A stretch of 64,000 nucleotides of DNA from Paenibacillus sp. FSL K6-3182 (GCF_037976325.1 NZ_CP150265.1:2041501-2105500), one strand, 5' to 3'. Numbered from the stretch's first letter, positions 15,570 through 25,775 are shown. Numbers and translations: made by a program. The notes: generated by a model from the sequence alone, not told the origin.

Positions 15570-17636
15570 ATGACCAAGCTTTTGTCCAACTATGTAAATC
15601 GTGACTTAAGTTGGATCGAATTCAACCGAAGAGTTCTTCAAGAGGCGCAGGATCTCAGCAATCCGCTGCTTGAGAGAGCAAAGTTTTTGGCAATTGTCTC
15701 AAGCAATTTGGATGAATTTATGAGCGTGCGAGTTGCTGGCATCCAGATGCAGATGAGAGCCGGCTTATCCAAAATTGATTTTACGGGCTATACGCCCTCT
15801 GGACTTTGGAAGCGGCTGATTAAGCGAGCAACCCAAATGGTCCATGATCAATATCGTACATACAGAGAAGTGTTCCGAAGCCTCAGTCGTGAGGGCATTT
15901 TTATTCGTTCGCTGGATGAGCTTAATATAACGCAAACGAAAGCAGTCTCGGATTATTTTCATGAAATCGTATTTCCAGTACTTACACCGATGGCTGTCGA
16001 TCAGAGCAGACCGTTCCCGCTTGTTCATACGAAAGAGCTGTATTTAGCAGTACTTCTAAGACAAGAGAGTGATCCGTCTGAAGAGGAGCCGTTGTTTGCG
16101 ATTGTCCAGGTACCTTCTATTTTACCGAGATTTGTACCTGTCCCAGGACGAATTAACAGCAAGAAAACGGAGTTTGTGCTTCTTGAGGATTTAATTGAAA
16201 AGTTCATCGATACGTTATTCAACGGCTATATTCCATTCTCAGTAAACCCGTTCCGCTTAACAAGGGATGCGGATATTACATTGAATGAAGAGGATGCCGA
16301 GGATCTGCTTGAGGAGATCGAGAAAGAGCTGCGTCGCCGCCGCTGGGGAATTCCTGTAAGGCTGGAGGTTTCCAAGGGTATGCACCCTTATGCGCTCGAA
16401 ATGCTTACCGAAGAGCTCGAAATCGAAGATAATTTATTTGAAATAGATGGACCGCTTGATTTAAGCTTTTTGATGAAGTTTGCAGGAGCAGTACCGGGCA
16501 ATGATAATTTGCGGTATGAGAAGCTTGAGCCAATTTATCCAAGAGAATTTGACCACACTGACGATATGTTTGAGGTCATCCGCCAGCGCGATGTTTTGAT
16601 GTACCATCCATATGAATCATTTGACGCAGTTAATGACTTTGTCATGCAGGCTGCTTATGATCCCGACGTGCTAGCGATAAAAATGACGTTATACCGCGTG
16701 AGCGGCCAGTCTGCGCTCGTTCAAGCGCTTGCTAAGGCAGGCGAAGCTGGCAAGCAGGTAACGGTTGTTGTAGAGCTAAAGGCGAGGTTTGACGAGGAAA
16801 GGAACATCGCTTGGGCGCGTCAGCTGGAGAAGGCTGGTTGCCATGTCGTTTACGGCCTAGTTGGTCTGAAGACACATGCGAAAATCTTGTTAGTTGTAAG
16901 ACGAGAGCATGGCACGCTGCGCCGCTACGTTCATGTAGGGACAGGGAATTATAATGACAGTACGGCAACATTATATACGGATATTGGACTTTTTACGTCA
17001 CATCCAATAATCGGCGGCGATGCTTCGGCTTTGTTCAACGAGGTTACGGGTTATTCATCACCTTATGAGTGGAAAGCTTTTGGCGTTGCGCCTTCTGATT
17101 TGAAGGAAAAGCTATATCGGTTAATCGATAGGGAAAGATTGAATGCAGCAGCCGGCAAGCCAGCTCGCATTATTGCCAAAATGAATTCTTTATCGAATCA
17201 AGAGATGATCGATAAGCTTTATGAAGCCTCTCAAGCGGGAGTGAAAATCGTATTAATCGTTCGCGGCGTTTGCTGCTTGCGGCCGGGTGTTCCTGGGCGC
17301 AGTGAAAATATTCAGGTAATAAGTATCGTCGACCGTTTTCTGGAGCATGCACGGATTATGTACTTCCATAATGGCGGGGAAGAAGAGGTATATTTGTCGA
17401 GCGCGGATTGGATGACTCGTAATCTTACAAGAAGGATCGAGCTTATGTGTCCAGTATTTGATCCAATTTTGAGACAAATATTGATCAAGATGCTTCAGCT
17501 TAATATCGATGATAATGTAAAAGCCCGTGAATTGCAGCCGAACGGTACTTATGAGCATCTTACTAGTGCTGATAAAGAGCCGTTCCGCAGTCAATTCGAG
17601 GCAAAGGTTATAGCGTCTTGGAAGGGACATGCGTAG
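15570..17636 (+). CDS. ppk: Polyphosphate kinase 1
   Basis: 688 residues, normal for PPK1. It begins with NRDLSWIEFNRRVLQEA and has the PPK middle and the two phospholipase-D-like C-terminal domains. His436 in LKTHAKILLV corresponds to the autophosphorylated His435 of E. coli, and GTGNYNDSTATLYTDIG is the second signature. It reversibly polymerises the gamma-phosphate of ATP into polyphosphate. AGGAGGCGTGAGAA precedes the ATG. Pho-box-like repeats lie about 140 bp upstream. The 3' end overlaps that of the convergent ppx by 29 bp. Confidence 0.97.
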   Translation: MTKLLSNYVNRDLSWIEFNRRVLQEAQDLSNPLLERAKFLAIVSSNLDEFMSVRVAGIQMQMRAGLSKIDFTGYTPSGLWKRLIKRATQMVHDQYRTYREVFRSLSREGIFIRSLDELNITQTKAVSDYFHEIVFPVLTPMAVDQSRPFPLVHTKELYLAVLLRQESDPSEEEPLFAIVQVPSILPRFVPVPGRINSKKTEFVLLEDLIEKFIDTLFNGYIPFSVNPFRLTRDADITLNEEDAEDLLEEIEKELRRRRWGIPVRLEVSKGMHPYALEMLTEELEIEDNLFEIDGPLDLSFLMKFAGAVPGNDNLRYEKLEPIYPREFDHTDDMFEVIRQRDVLMYHPYESFDAVNDFVMQAAYDPDVLAIKMTLYRVSGQSALVQALAKAGEAGKQVTVVVELKARFDEERNIAWARQLEKAGCHVVYGLVGLKTHAKILLVVRREHGTLRRYVHVGTGNYNDSTATLYTDIGLFTSHPIIGGDASALFNEVTGYSSPYEWKAFGVAPSDLKEKLYRLIDRERLNAAAGKPARIIAKMNSLSNQEMIDKLYEASQAGVKIVLIVRGVCCLRPGVPGRSENIQVISIVDRFLEHARIMYFHNGGEEEVYLSSADWMTRNLTRRIELMCPVFDPILRQILIKMLQLNIDDNVKARELQPNGTYEHLTSADKEPFRSQFEAKVIASWKGHA

Positions 17637-19155
17637 ACGAAAAGTCGAGGCTCGGCGTGAATCCCCAAAGTTTCTTGAATTCGCTGGCGAGCTCCTCCAC
17701 TTCTCGGCGCTCAACTGCAAGCGTTCCTCGCGGCTGAACCGGGCGAAGCAGCAGCTGAATGCCGGATAATTGGACATTTAGCTGAGCAATGGCTTGTGTT
17801 TCACCGCGATCAAGCGCTGCCGACAGCTGCAGCAGTGAACCAAGCTTATAAATGACTTCAAGGTCGGATTCGTTAAGCAGTTCCTTATATTCGGAAATGT
17901 GCTGGCGAGCCCGGCCTTTGCTTTTGTAAGATGCGATAGCTGCTGTCATAATCATTTCGCGATGCGTTAGCCCATTCAACTGTGAATTAACAATAAGGTA
18001 GAAGGAATGCCTTGCATATTCGTAATAATCAATGGATGCACCGATTCGGAACAACTGTGACGCTGTGTCCAGCAGCACTCTCGATTGAGGTGTCAATGGG
18101 TAAACATAGTTCAGGACATCATAAATCTCTAGAGAGATTCGGTTGACCTGCAGCACATGCTGCTTTGGAGCTTCTGGATGCAGGGCACTTAAATTTGTTA
18201 GGCTATATTTGAGCACATCATCTAGTTTTGGACGATTTGGGAATCTGGTTGCATGGAACAAGCCATCGCGCAGTCCAGCACCGCAAATTCGGTAATAAGT
18301 TGCTTTGGTTGCACGGAATAATACGCGTAAAATAGCGACACCAGGTACAACTACATCAGCACGATCCTTGGACAAGCCCGGAAGTTTACGTCTTTTATCA
18401 AGCGGAAGTTTGCGCATTTGATGAAAGAGCTCATCAACGTGCTCGCTCGTAATCGGATAATTATGTGTTTGCGGAAAAGGGTATTTGTATGCGGCTTGAT
18501 GCATTTTTCCTAATGCACGCACCGTGCCTCCGACACCGACGAGAGGCAGTCCTGCTGTTTCTCCAATCCAGGTCTCGTTTCGAGCCGCTTCTGCAACGAT
18601 GGCTTCAAGCGCCTTCAGGTCTTCATCTTGGAGTGTGCCTTTTGTGCCGAAACGTTTGTTGAAGCTTACGCAACCAAACGGAAAGGATACAGAATGAACG
18701 AGAACGCGGTTGCGAAATAATGAAAGCTCGGTGCTTCCGCCGCCGATATCAATGAGAAGGCCGTCACGAATCTTTAGTGAGTTAATCATGCCGAGAAAGC
18801 CGTACGAGGCTTCATCCTCACCGGTGAGCAATTCGATGGATAAGCCTGTGGCCGAATGAATACGAGCAAGGATTTCTGAACGATTATTTGCATTTCGAAT
18901 AGCAGCCGTTGCGACTGCTCGAATATGGCTTGTATGATTATGTGTGCAAATCATGGTAAAATGATTCAGTGTGTCGATCAGATCATCGATCGCTGTACCT
19001 GGCAGACATCCGTTTTCATCAATACGTTCGCTTAGTCTGGCAGGCCGTTTACTGCTATCCGCCACACGATGAGCACCATTTGCTGTCTTCTCGTAAACGA
19101 CGAGACGGACGGAGTTGGAGCCTATGTCAATAATTCCGATGCGTTGTCCTGTCAT
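17608..19155 (-). CDS. ppx: Ppx/GppA family exopolyphosphatase
   Basis: 515 residues. The N-terminal Ppx/GppA actin-like ATPase-fold domain shows IGIIDIGSNSVRLVVYE, GEDEASYGFLGM and IDIGGGSTELSLF; a C-terminal HD-like helical domain follows (about 310-500). It would hydrolyse polyphosphate from its ends, or pppGpp, opposing ppk. The ATG at 19155 has GGAGG 6 nt upstream. The frame extends 17 codons further to 19206, but only a weak site is present there. Convergence with ppk gives antisense 3' ends. Confidence 0.92.
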   Translation of the reverse strand: MTGQRIGIIDIGSNSVRLVVYEKTANGAHRVADSSKRPARLSERIDENGCLPGTAIDDLIDTLNHFTMICTHNHTSHIRAVATAAIRNANNRSEILARIHSATGLSIELLTGEDEASYGFLGMINSLKIRDGLLIDIGGGSTELSLFRNRVLVHSVSFPFGCVSFNKRFGTKGTLQDEDLKALEAIVAEAARNETWIGETAGLPLVGVGGTVRALGKMHQAAYKYPFPQTHNYPITSEHVDELFHQMRKLPLDKRRKLPGLSKDRADVVVPGVAILRVLFRATKATYYRICGAGLRDGLFHATRFPNRPKLDDVLKYSLTNLSALHPEAPKQHVLQVNRISLEIYDVLNYVYPLTPQSRVLLDTASQLFRIGASIDYYEYARHSFYLIVNSQLNGLTHREMIMTAAIASYKSKGRARQHISEYKELLNESDLEVIYKLGSLLQLSAALDRGETQAIAQLNVQLSGIQLLLRPVQPRGTLAVERREVEELASEFKKLWGFTPSLDFSSTHVPSKTL

Positions 19156-19338
19156 GTTGCGCCTCCAATACGGCAAAATTTGCTCTGTAAGTTCTCTTTT
19201 TGACATTTTACCACTTTATCCGTTTCTGTAAAAATAGTTTATGCTGCGGCTAAAATTGGAGCGAATAGGGAAAAATGCAGTTTGAGCATACGAAGTGAAG
19301 CGGAGAAATAATAAGCGAAAAAAATATTGATGACGCTG

Positions 19339-19393
19339 ATAAAGCATTTTTATGTCTGTATTTGTTCACATAATTGCCGAAATCATTTATGAT
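19339..19393 (+). promoter_or_regulatory. citZ promoter with CcpC-type operator
   Basis: ATAA-N7-TTAT (19339-19353) is an exact match to the dyad bound by CcpC, the citrate-responsive LysR regulator of B. subtilis citZ and citB. The promoter is TTCACA (19365-19370), a 17-bp spacer and TATGAT (19388-19393). A TTAT half-site (19387-19390) overlaps the -10, as in known CcpC targets that pair a dyad with a downstream half-site. Confidence 0.65.
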
Positions 19394-19461
19394 TAAAGGC
19401 GATGGTACAAAAACGACCCCTTTTTATTGTTTACGATAACCATGTTAAAGGAGAGAGAACG

Positions 19462-20574
19462 ATGACAGCAACTAAAGGTCTGGAAGGAATTGTCGCAGCG
19501 ACGTCCTCCATCAGCTCCATTATTGATGGCGTATTGACATACCGCGGTATTGATATTGATGATCTTGCGGAAAACGCTACTTTTGAAGAGGTTGCCTACC
19601 TGCTATGGTACGGTAAACTACCGAATCGTTCTGAGCTTGATGGACTGCAAAAGCAATTGGATCAATTTGCAGCGCTTCCAGAAGGCGTAATTGATCAAAT
19701 TAAGCTTTATCCAAAAAATACAAATTCTATGGCTGCGCTTCGTACGGCAGTATCCAGCTTAGCATTGTACGATGAATCTGCAAACGATATGTCTCCTGAA
19801 GCGAATCAATTGAAAGCAATTAAATTGCAGGCGCAGCTGCCAACAATTATTGCTGCTTTTTCACGCATCCGCCTAGGACAAGAGCCTGTAGCTCCAAAGA
19901 AAGGCGTATCCATCGCCTATAATTTCTTGTATATGCTTACTGGCAGCGAGCCGGCTGAAGTTGCTGTTAAAGCACTTGATCAAGCGCTCGTTCTTCATGC
20001 TGACCACGAGTTGAATGCGTCGACATTTGCTGCTCGTGTAACCGTAGCAACGTTGTCGGATATTTATTCGGGTGTAACGTCTGCGATTGGCGCTTTGAAA
20101 GGCCCTCTTCATGGCGGCGCAAACGAAGCTGTAATGGTTATGCTAGAAGAAATCGGTTCTACTGCTAACGTTGAAAGCTTTATTAACAACGCGCTTGCAA
20201 ACAAAGTGAAAATTATGGGCTTTGGTCACCGCGTATACAAAAACGGCGATCCTCGCGCGAAGCATCTGCAAAAAATGTCCCGCGAGCTTGGCAAGCTGAC
20301 AGGCAACATGGAGCTTTACGAAATGTCTGTTAAAATTGAAGAGCTGGTAACTGGACAAAAAGGCTTGAAGCCTAACGTGGACTTCTACTCAGCGTCTGTA
20401 TATACAACGCTTGAAATTCCACGTGACTTGTTCACGCCTATTTTTGCAATCAGCCGGGTATCTGGTTGGAGCGCGCATATTCTTGAGCAATACCAAGATA
20501 ACCGCTTGATCCGTCCGCGTGCCGACTATGTTGGTCCGGTTAATGCCAAGTACATTCCGATTGAACAGCGTTAA
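19462..20574 (+). CDS. citZ: Citrate synthase
   Basis: 370 residues, the short Gram-positive type. The N terminus has LEGIVAATSSISSIIDG and YRGIDIDDLAE. The catalytic regions include HADHELNASTFAARV, GPLHGGANEAVM and GFGHRVYKNGDPRAKHL. It condenses oxaloacetate and acetyl-CoA to citrate. AAAGGAGAG precedes the ATG at 19462; the earlier in-frame ATG at 19402 has no site. It is the first gene of a citZ-icd-mdh cluster in the B. subtilis order. Confidence 0.97.
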   Translation: MTATKGLEGIVAATSSISSIIDGVLTYRGIDIDDLAENATFEEVAYLLWYGKLPNRSELDGLQKQLDQFAALPEGVIDQIKLYPKNTNSMAALRTAVSSLALYDESANDMSPEANQLKAIKLQAQLPTIIAAFSRIRLGQEPVAPKKGVSIAYNFLYMLTGSEPAEVAVKALDQALVLHADHELNASTFAARVTVATLSDIYSGVTSAIGALKGPLHGGANEAVMVMLEEIGSTANVESFINNALANKVKIMGFGHRVYKNGDPRAKHLQKMSRELGKLTGNMELYEMSVKIEELVTGQKGLKPNVDFYSASVYTTLEIPRDLFTPIFAISRVSGWSAHILEQYQDNRLIRPRADYVGPVNAKYIPIEQR

Positions 20575-20596
20575 TTCGTGATTTAAGTTACAATAG

Positions 20597-20630
20597 AGAG
20601 AGCGGATAAGCTTTACGCTCTCTGTTCTTT
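20597..20630 (+). terminator. Possible weak terminator after citZ
   Basis: AGAGAGCG (20597-20604) pairs with CGCTCTCT (20616-20623) across an 11-nt loop, followed by GTTCTTT. The T-run is interrupted, so some read-through into icd is likely. Confidence 0.55.
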
Positions 20631-20698
20631 AAAAAAAGACATCATATTTCATTTATGCTTGCTATTAAGCAGGTACAATTCTAAGGAGGATTTTATTC

Positions 20699-21994
20699 AT
20701 GGCTAAGTTCGAAAAATTCGCGCTTCCAACTGAAGGCGAACAAATTACAATTGACAACGGTGTACTTCAAGTACCTAACAACCCAATTATTCCTTTTATC
20801 GAAGGCGACGGCACTGGCCGCGACATTTGGAAAGCTTCGAAACGCGCACTTGATGCAGCGGTAGAAAAAGCTTATAACGGCGAGAAAAAAATCGCTTGGT
20901 ACGAAGTATTTGCCGGCGAAAAAGCTTTCAACACATACGGCGAGTGGCTGCCAGCTGATACTTTGACAGCAATCCGTGAATATATCGTTGCAATTAAAGG
21001 ACCATTGACTACGCCTATCGGCGGCGGCATTCGTTCATTGAACGTTGCACTTCGTCAAGAACTTGATCTTTACACTTGCTTGCGTCCTGTTCGTTACTTC
21101 ACGGGTGTACCTTCCCCAGTAAAACGTCCTGAGCTTGTTGACATGGTTATTTTCCGTGAAAATACAGAAGATATCTATGCGGGCATCGAGTACCAAGAAG
21201 GTTCTGCAGAAGTGAAGAAAGTAATCGAGTTCTTGCAAAACGAAATGGGAGCTAACAAAATCCGCTTCCCAGAAACTTCCGGTATCGGCATTAAGCCAGT
21301 ATCGAAAGAAGGTTCGAAACGTCTTGTTCGCGCAGCGATCGAGTACGCAATCAAACACAGCAAAAAATCAGTTACACTTGTACACAAAGGCAACATCATG
21401 AAATACACAGAAGGCGCGTTCAAAAACTGGGGCTACGAAGTGGCTGAAGAAGAATTCGCTAACGAGACTTTCACATGGGGTCAATACGACCGCATTAAAG
21501 AAGCAGAAGGCACTGACGCAGCTAACAAAGCACAAAAAGATGCAGAAGCAGCTGGCAAGCTAATCGTTAAAGACGCAATTGCGGATATCGCATTGCAACA
21601 AGTACTTACTCGTCCGACTGACTTTGATGTTATCGCTACATTGAACTTGAACGGCGACTACTTGTCCGATGCTCTTGCAGCACAAGTTGGCGGTATCGGT
21701 ATTGCTCCGGGCGCGAACATCAACTACTTGACTGGACACGCAATCTTCGAAGCTACTCACGGTACAGCTCCGAAATATGCTGACCTTGACGTAGTTAACC
21801 CAGGTTCCGTAATCCTTTCCGGCGTAATGCTTCTTGAGCACCTAGGCTGGCAAGAAGCGGCTGACCTTATCTATAAAGGTATGGAAGCTTCGATCAACAA
21901 CAAAACAGTAACTTATGACTTCGCTCGCTTGATGGAAGGCGCAACAGAAGTAAAATGTTCCGCATTCGCAGACGAAATCATCAAAAACATGTAG
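20699..21994 (+). CDS. icd: Isocitrate dehydrogenase, NADP-dependent type
   Basis: 431 residues. It has [12 protein letters not shown] near the N terminus, the phosphorylation/substrate loop [18 protein letters not shown], and [40 protein letters not shown] carries metal-binding aspartates. These match Bacillus Icd (CitC), which oxidises isocitrate to 2-oxoglutarate. AAGGAGGATTTTATTC precedes the ATG. Codon use suggests high expression. It is followed by a GC-rich hairpin and an unusual 300-bp spacer before mdh. Confidence 0.96.
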   Translation: MAKFEKFALPTEGEQITIDNGVLQVPNNPIIPFIEGDGTGRDIWKASKRALDAAVEKAYNGEKKIAWYEVFAGEKAFNTYGEWLPADTLTAIREYIVAIKGPLTTPIGGGIRSLNVALRQELDLYTCLRPVRYFTGVPSPVKRPELVDMVIFRENTEDIYAGIEYQEGSAEVKKVIEFLQNEMGANKIRFPETSGIGIKPVSKEGSKRLVRAAIEYAIKHSKKSVTLVHKGNIMKYTEGAFKNWGYEVAEEEFANETFTWGQYDRIKEAEGTDAANKAQKDAEAAGKLIVKDAIADIALQQVLTRPTDFDVIATLNLNGDYLSDALAAQVGGIGIAPGANINYLTGHAIFEATHGTAPKYADLDVVNPGSVILSGVMLLEHLGWQEAADLIYKGMEASINNKTVTYDFARLMEGATEVKCSAFADEIIKNM

Positions 21995-22008
21995 TTTTAT
22001 AAAAAGTA

Positions 22009-22026
22009 GGGGGGCAGATGCCCCCC
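22009..22026 (+). terminator. GC-rich hairpin after icd
   Basis: GGGGGGCA (22009-22016) pairs with TGCCCCCC (22019-22026). A T-rich stretch (TCATCTTTTATT) follows, so it could act as a terminator. Confidence 0.65.
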
Positions 22027-22330
22027 TCATCTTTTATTCTATTGCTTTTCGCACGGGGAATGGCGTCCCGCAAGGGAAACATTCCCTTCGCGAATAAGCG
22101 TAAAGCGTGTCCCAAAGGGACGAAAGCGATCCATGCTCAACAGTCGCTCAAGAGCGCCGATATCCCTCCTGCGTTAGTCCAAATGGCAGGTGTCCAGAGG
22201 GCGCAGCGCCCCTTAGGTCCTCCCTTGGAAGGGAGGATTTAGGTGGGTTCGACATCTCTTGGGAGGTTGCAAGTGAAAACAGGGGGTCAAAGGGGTCTCC
22301 CCTTTAACTAAAGTTACAGGAGGTTTACAC
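22027..22330. repeat. Hairpin-studded non-coding element between icd and mdh
   Basis: About 300 bp with at least five short hairpins: AAGGGAA/TTCCCTT (22072-22088), GTCCC/GGGAC (22109-22121), GGGCG/CGCCC (22199-22211), TCCTCCCTT/AAGGGAGGA (22218-22237) and AAAGGGG/CCCCTTT (22289-22305). Small frames are open here but lack plausible composition. G/C runs set it apart from the neighbouring genes. The mdh ribosome-binding site AGGAGG follows directly. Its nature is unknown; an intergenic repeat or inserted element is likely. Confidence 0.6.
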
Positions 22331-22333
22331 CAG

Positions 22334-23275
22334 ATGGCGATTAAGCGTAAAAAAATTACTGTAGTAGGAGCTGGCTTCACTGGCGCTACTACTGCACTTA
22401 TGCTAGCTCAAAAAGAACTAGGCGATGTTGTTCTTGTTGATATCGCACCGCTTGAAAACCCAACTAAAGGTAAAGCACTTGATATGCTTGAAGCGACACC
22501 GGTGCTTGGAGTAGATGCAAACATTATCGGTACTGCCAACTACGAAGATACAAAAGATTCTGATGTTGTGATCATCACTGCAGGTATCGCTCGTAAACCA
22601 GGTATGAGCCGTGACGACCTTGTTAGCACGAACGCTGGAATCGTAAGATCCGTTTGCGAAAACATTAAAGAAACTAGCCCTAACGCTTATGTTATTATTT
22701 TAAGCAATCCGGTGGATGCAATGACTTATGCAGCCTTCCAAACGCTTGGATTCCCTAAAAACCGTGTAATCGGTCAATCAGGCGTCCTTGATACAGCTCG
22801 TTATTGCACATTTATTGCGCAAGAGCTTAACGTATCCGTTGAAGATGTTCGCGGCTTTGTGCTTGGCGGACATGGCGACGATATGGTCCCACTCGTTCGC
22901 TACTCAAATGTTGGCGGCATCCCAATTGAGAAGCTTATATCAGCAGAACGAATTGAAGCAATCGTACAACGCGCTCGCGTTGGCGGCGGCGAAATCGTAA
23001 ACCTGCTCGGCAACGGCAGCGCGTATTATGCGCCTGCAGCTTCGCTGGTTCAAATGACAGAAGCTATCCTTAAAGACAAAAAACGAATTATTCCAGTTAT
23101 CGCTTTGCTTGAAGGCGAATACGGTTATAATAACTTGTTCATGGGTGTGCCAACAATCATTGGCGGTGACGGCATTGAAAAGGTGCTTGAGCTTGATTTG
23201 ACTGCTGAAGAAAAGGCTGCACTTGATAAATCTGCTCAATCCGTACGCAACGTTATCCAAGTAGTAACAGGCTAG
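22334..23275 (+). CDS. mdh: Malate dehydrogenase
   Basis: 313 residues of the LDH-like MDH type. The Rossmann motif is [39 protein letters not shown] and the catalytic histidine segment [18 protein letters not shown] follow. It oxidises malate to oxaloacetate with NAD. AGGAGGTTTACACCAG precedes the ATG. It completes the citZ-icd-mdh series. Confidence 0.96.
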   Translation: MAIKRKKITVVGAGFTGATTALMLAQKELGDVVLVDIAPLENPTKGKALDMLEATPVLGVDANIIGTANYEDTKDSDVVIITAGIARKPGMSRDDLVSTNAGIVRSVCENIKETSPNAYVIILSNPVDAMTYAAFQTLGFPKNRVIGQSGVLDTARYCTFIAQELNVSVEDVRGFVLGGHGDDMVPLVRYSNVGGIPIEKLISAERIEAIVQRARVGGGEIVNLLGNGSAYYAPAASLVQMTEAILKDKKRIIPVIALLEGEYGYNNLFMGVPTIIGGDGIEKVLELDLTAEEKAALDKSAQSVRNVIQVVTG

Positions 23276-23318
23276 CAAGCAAGCTCAATTGCTGCTTTTA
23301 TAAATGAATGCGTTTGGG

Positions 23319-23357
23319 AGGACCCTGACAGAATGCTGCCAGGGTCCTCTTGTTTAT
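23319..23357 (+). terminator. Terminator after mdh
   Basis: AGGACCCTG (23319-23327) pairs with CAGGGTCCT (23340-23348), followed by CTTGTTTATTTT. Confidence 0.85.
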
Positions 23358-23401
23358 TTTCAAGGTACAAAAGAAAAGGTTTACTATGGGAGGGGAACAG
23401 G

Positions 23402-25555
23402 TTGATCGAACAAGCAAGACAAGCCTTGAAACAGGTATATGGCTATGACTCTTTCCGTAAAGGACAGGAAGACATTATATCGGGGATTATGAATGGACGC
23501 GATACACTAGCTATTTTGCCGACCGGAGGCGGAAAATCGATTTGTTATCAAATTCCATCCATGCTTTTGCCGGGAACGTCTCTTGTTATTTCGCCGCTCA
23601 TCTCGCTCATGAAGGATCAGGTTGATGCGCTGAGGCGAGTCGGGGTATCTGCAGCGTTTCTTAACAGCTCGCTAGGAGCAGCTGAATATCGAGATGTGAT
23701 GCGAAACGCGATGATGGGAGAATATAAGCTGCTGTATGTTGCGCCTGAACGACTTGATGCGCCGATGTTCCAATCGTTATCTGAGACGCTCACTATACCG
23801 CTCATTGCGATAGACGAGGCTCACTGCGTATCACAGTGGGGGCACGACTTCCGTCCCAGCTATCGTCAGCTGGCAGGCTGGATTGCTCGAATGAAGGATC
23901 GGCCGCTCGTTGCGGCGTTTACGGCTACAGCAACAAACGAGGTAGCGCTTGATATTTCAGAAATGCTCAAGCTGCGTGAACCTAGCATTTTTGTAACGGG
24001 ATTTGCGAGACCAAATTTGTCTCTATCCGTCGTTACAGGCGTGGATAAGAAAAAGTTTCTTGAGAGCTTCATATCAGGGCGTAAGGATCAATCAGGCATT
24101 ATTTATGCAGCAACTAGAAAAGAAGTCGAGAATGTATATGAGCAATTAACACGCAGAGGCATTCAAGCAGGCAAATACCACGGTGGGTTGTCGGATGCTG
24201 AGCGCGCCGACACACAGGAGAAGTTTCGATTCGATGAGATTCGTGTAATGGTTGCAACGAACGCTTTTGGAATGGGCATTGATAAACCAAACGTTCGTTA
24301 TGTGCTGCATTGGCAAATGACTAGCGATATTGAATCCTATTACCAAGAAGCCGGCCGTGCCGGCCGTGATGGAGAGGAGAGCGAATGCATTCTCTTGTTC
24401 GAACCGGCTGATATGCAGGTGCAGCGCTTTCTGATCGAACAGGGCACTGGGGATTCAGATCGTAAATCGATTCAGCTATCTAAGCTCCATACCATGATGA
24501 ACTATAGTCGAACACAGCGTTGTTTGCAGCAATTTATTGTTGATTATTTCGGAGAGACGGATGTTGTGGCGTGCGGGAAATGCAGCAGCTGTCTCGATAA
24601 GAGCGAGCCGGTTAACCGGACGGAGGAAGCGAAGATGGCGCTCTCCTGCGTAGGTCGAATGAGAGGGCGTTTCGGTGTAACGATGGCAGCCAAGGTACTA
24701 AAGGGATCACGTGATAAACGGCTGCTTGAATTTGGGCTCGATCGTTTGACTACGTATGGTTTAATGCGGCATTTGCCCGAGAAAGAGATAGCGGACTGGC
24801 TTTATTGGCTCGTGGCTGAAGGATACTTAAAGCTTAGTGAAGGGCAATATCCAGTCGTCTCGCTAACTGCGAGCGCACTGCCGGTACTGGAAGGCCGCGA
24901 ACCAATCATGCAAAGAGTTAGAGCAACGGTTCGGCAAGCAGCCTCTTCCGATTCAGCAGCTGCTTCACCTCTATTCGATGCGCTCAAGCAATGGCGCAAA
25001 GAAAAGGCAGCTACAGAGGGTGTGCCTCCATTTATGTTGTTCTTTGATGCAACGCTGCGAGAAATCGCAATAGCTCGGCCGCAAAACGAGAATCAATTGC
25101 TTAGCGTGAAGGGAATTGGTGCTGCGAAGGCGGAGAAATATGGAGAAGACCTGCTCTCGATTATTCAATCGTTCGGAGGAGAAGGTCAAGCCGAAGGAAT
25201 GATTACAACTGCGGCTAGAGAGCCGTCAGTCGTCAAGAAGGCAGCAACAAATGATGAGCAGCCAAGTCACTATGCTACACTCAAGCTATTTCAAAGTGGG
25301 CTGGAACCGGATGAAATAGCGAAGGAACGCGGATTAACGAAAGTAACGGTTGAAGGACATATCATTCGATGTGCAGATGAAGGTGAAGAAATCGATTGGA
25401 GCAGAATCATCCCAGCAGAATATGAGCAATTGATCGTCCATGCCATTGGCGAGCAAGGAATCGATAAGCTGCGTCCCATAAAGGATGTTTTGCCTGAGGA
25501 AGTTACTTATTTTGCAATTCATGGGGTTATGAGTAAATACGGCTTTAAAGCTTAA
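23402..25555 (+). CDS. recQ: RecQ-family ATP-dependent DNA helicase
   Basis: 717 residues. The helicase core has LPTGGGKSICYQ (Walker A), DEAHCVSQWGHDFRPSY (Walker B and aromatic-rich loop) and YYQEAGRAGRDG (motif VI). A four-cysteine zinc site lies in the RQC part (RCLQQF, CGKCSSC). An HRDC domain with LLSVKGIGAAKAEKYG and a C-terminal helix-turn-helix region follow. It unwinds DNA 3' to 5' in recombination and repair. The start is TTG at 23402, 6 nt after GGGAGGGG; the longer frame begins inside the mdh terminator. Confidence 0.93.
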   Translation: MIEQARQALKQVYGYDSFRKGQEDIISGIMNGRDTLAILPTGGGKSICYQIPSMLLPGTSLVISPLISLMKDQVDALRRVGVSAAFLNSSLGAAEYRDVMRNAMMGEYKLLYVAPERLDAPMFQSLSETLTIPLIAIDEAHCVSQWGHDFRPSYRQLAGWIARMKDRPLVAAFTATATNEVALDISEMLKLREPSIFVTGFARPNLSLSVVTGVDKKKFLESFISGRKDQSGIIYAATRKEVENVYEQLTRRGIQAGKYHGGLSDAERADTQEKFRFDEIRVMVATNAFGMGIDKPNVRYVLHWQMTSDIESYYQEAGRAGRDGEESECILLFEPADMQVQRFLIEQGTGDSDRKSIQLSKLHTMMNYSRTQRCLQQFIVDYFGETDVVACGKCSSCLDKSEPVNRTEEAKMALSCVGRMRGRFGVTMAAKVLKGSRDKRLLEFGLDRLTTYGLMRHLPEKEIADWLYWLVAEGYLKLSEGQYPVVSLTASALPVLEGREPIMQRVRATVRQAASSDSAAASPLFDALKQWRKEKAATEGVPPFMLFFDATLREIAIARPQNENQLLSVKGIGAAKAEKYGEDLLSIIQSFGGEGQAEGMITTAAREPSVVKKAATNDEQPSHYATLKLFQSGLEPDEIAKERGLTKVTVEGHIIRCADEGEEIDWSRIIPAEYEQLIVHAIGEQGIDKLRPIKDVLPEEVTYFAIHGVMSKYGFKA

Positions 25556-25673
25556 AGCCTACCGAAAATCGATTAAAATGAGCTTTCTAATTAAAGTGTG
25601 AAAATTTAGGGAACGAATTCGGAGCTAATTCAACAAAAAAGGGTATAAAACCTCGGTTCAGGAGCATAGTCAT

Positions 25674-25701
25674 TTGAAAAAAATCTCGTTTCTGATAAAC
25701 T
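25674..25701 (+). promoter_or_regulatory. Candidate promoter for the membrane-protein gene at 25776
   Basis: TTGAAA (25674-25679), a 16-bp spacer and TAAACT (25696-25701), 74 bp before the start. Confidence 0.4.
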
Positions 25702-25775
25702 ATTTATAGAATTAATTTTGGCATTGCGAATCGATGAATGAATGATTACGTTTTACCAAAACAGGAGGAGTTAAA

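Noticed and set aside
22018..22307. Small forward frames in the icd-mdh spacer
   Set aside because: They lack convincing starts, and the region is dominated by hairpins, so non-coding DNA is a better reading.
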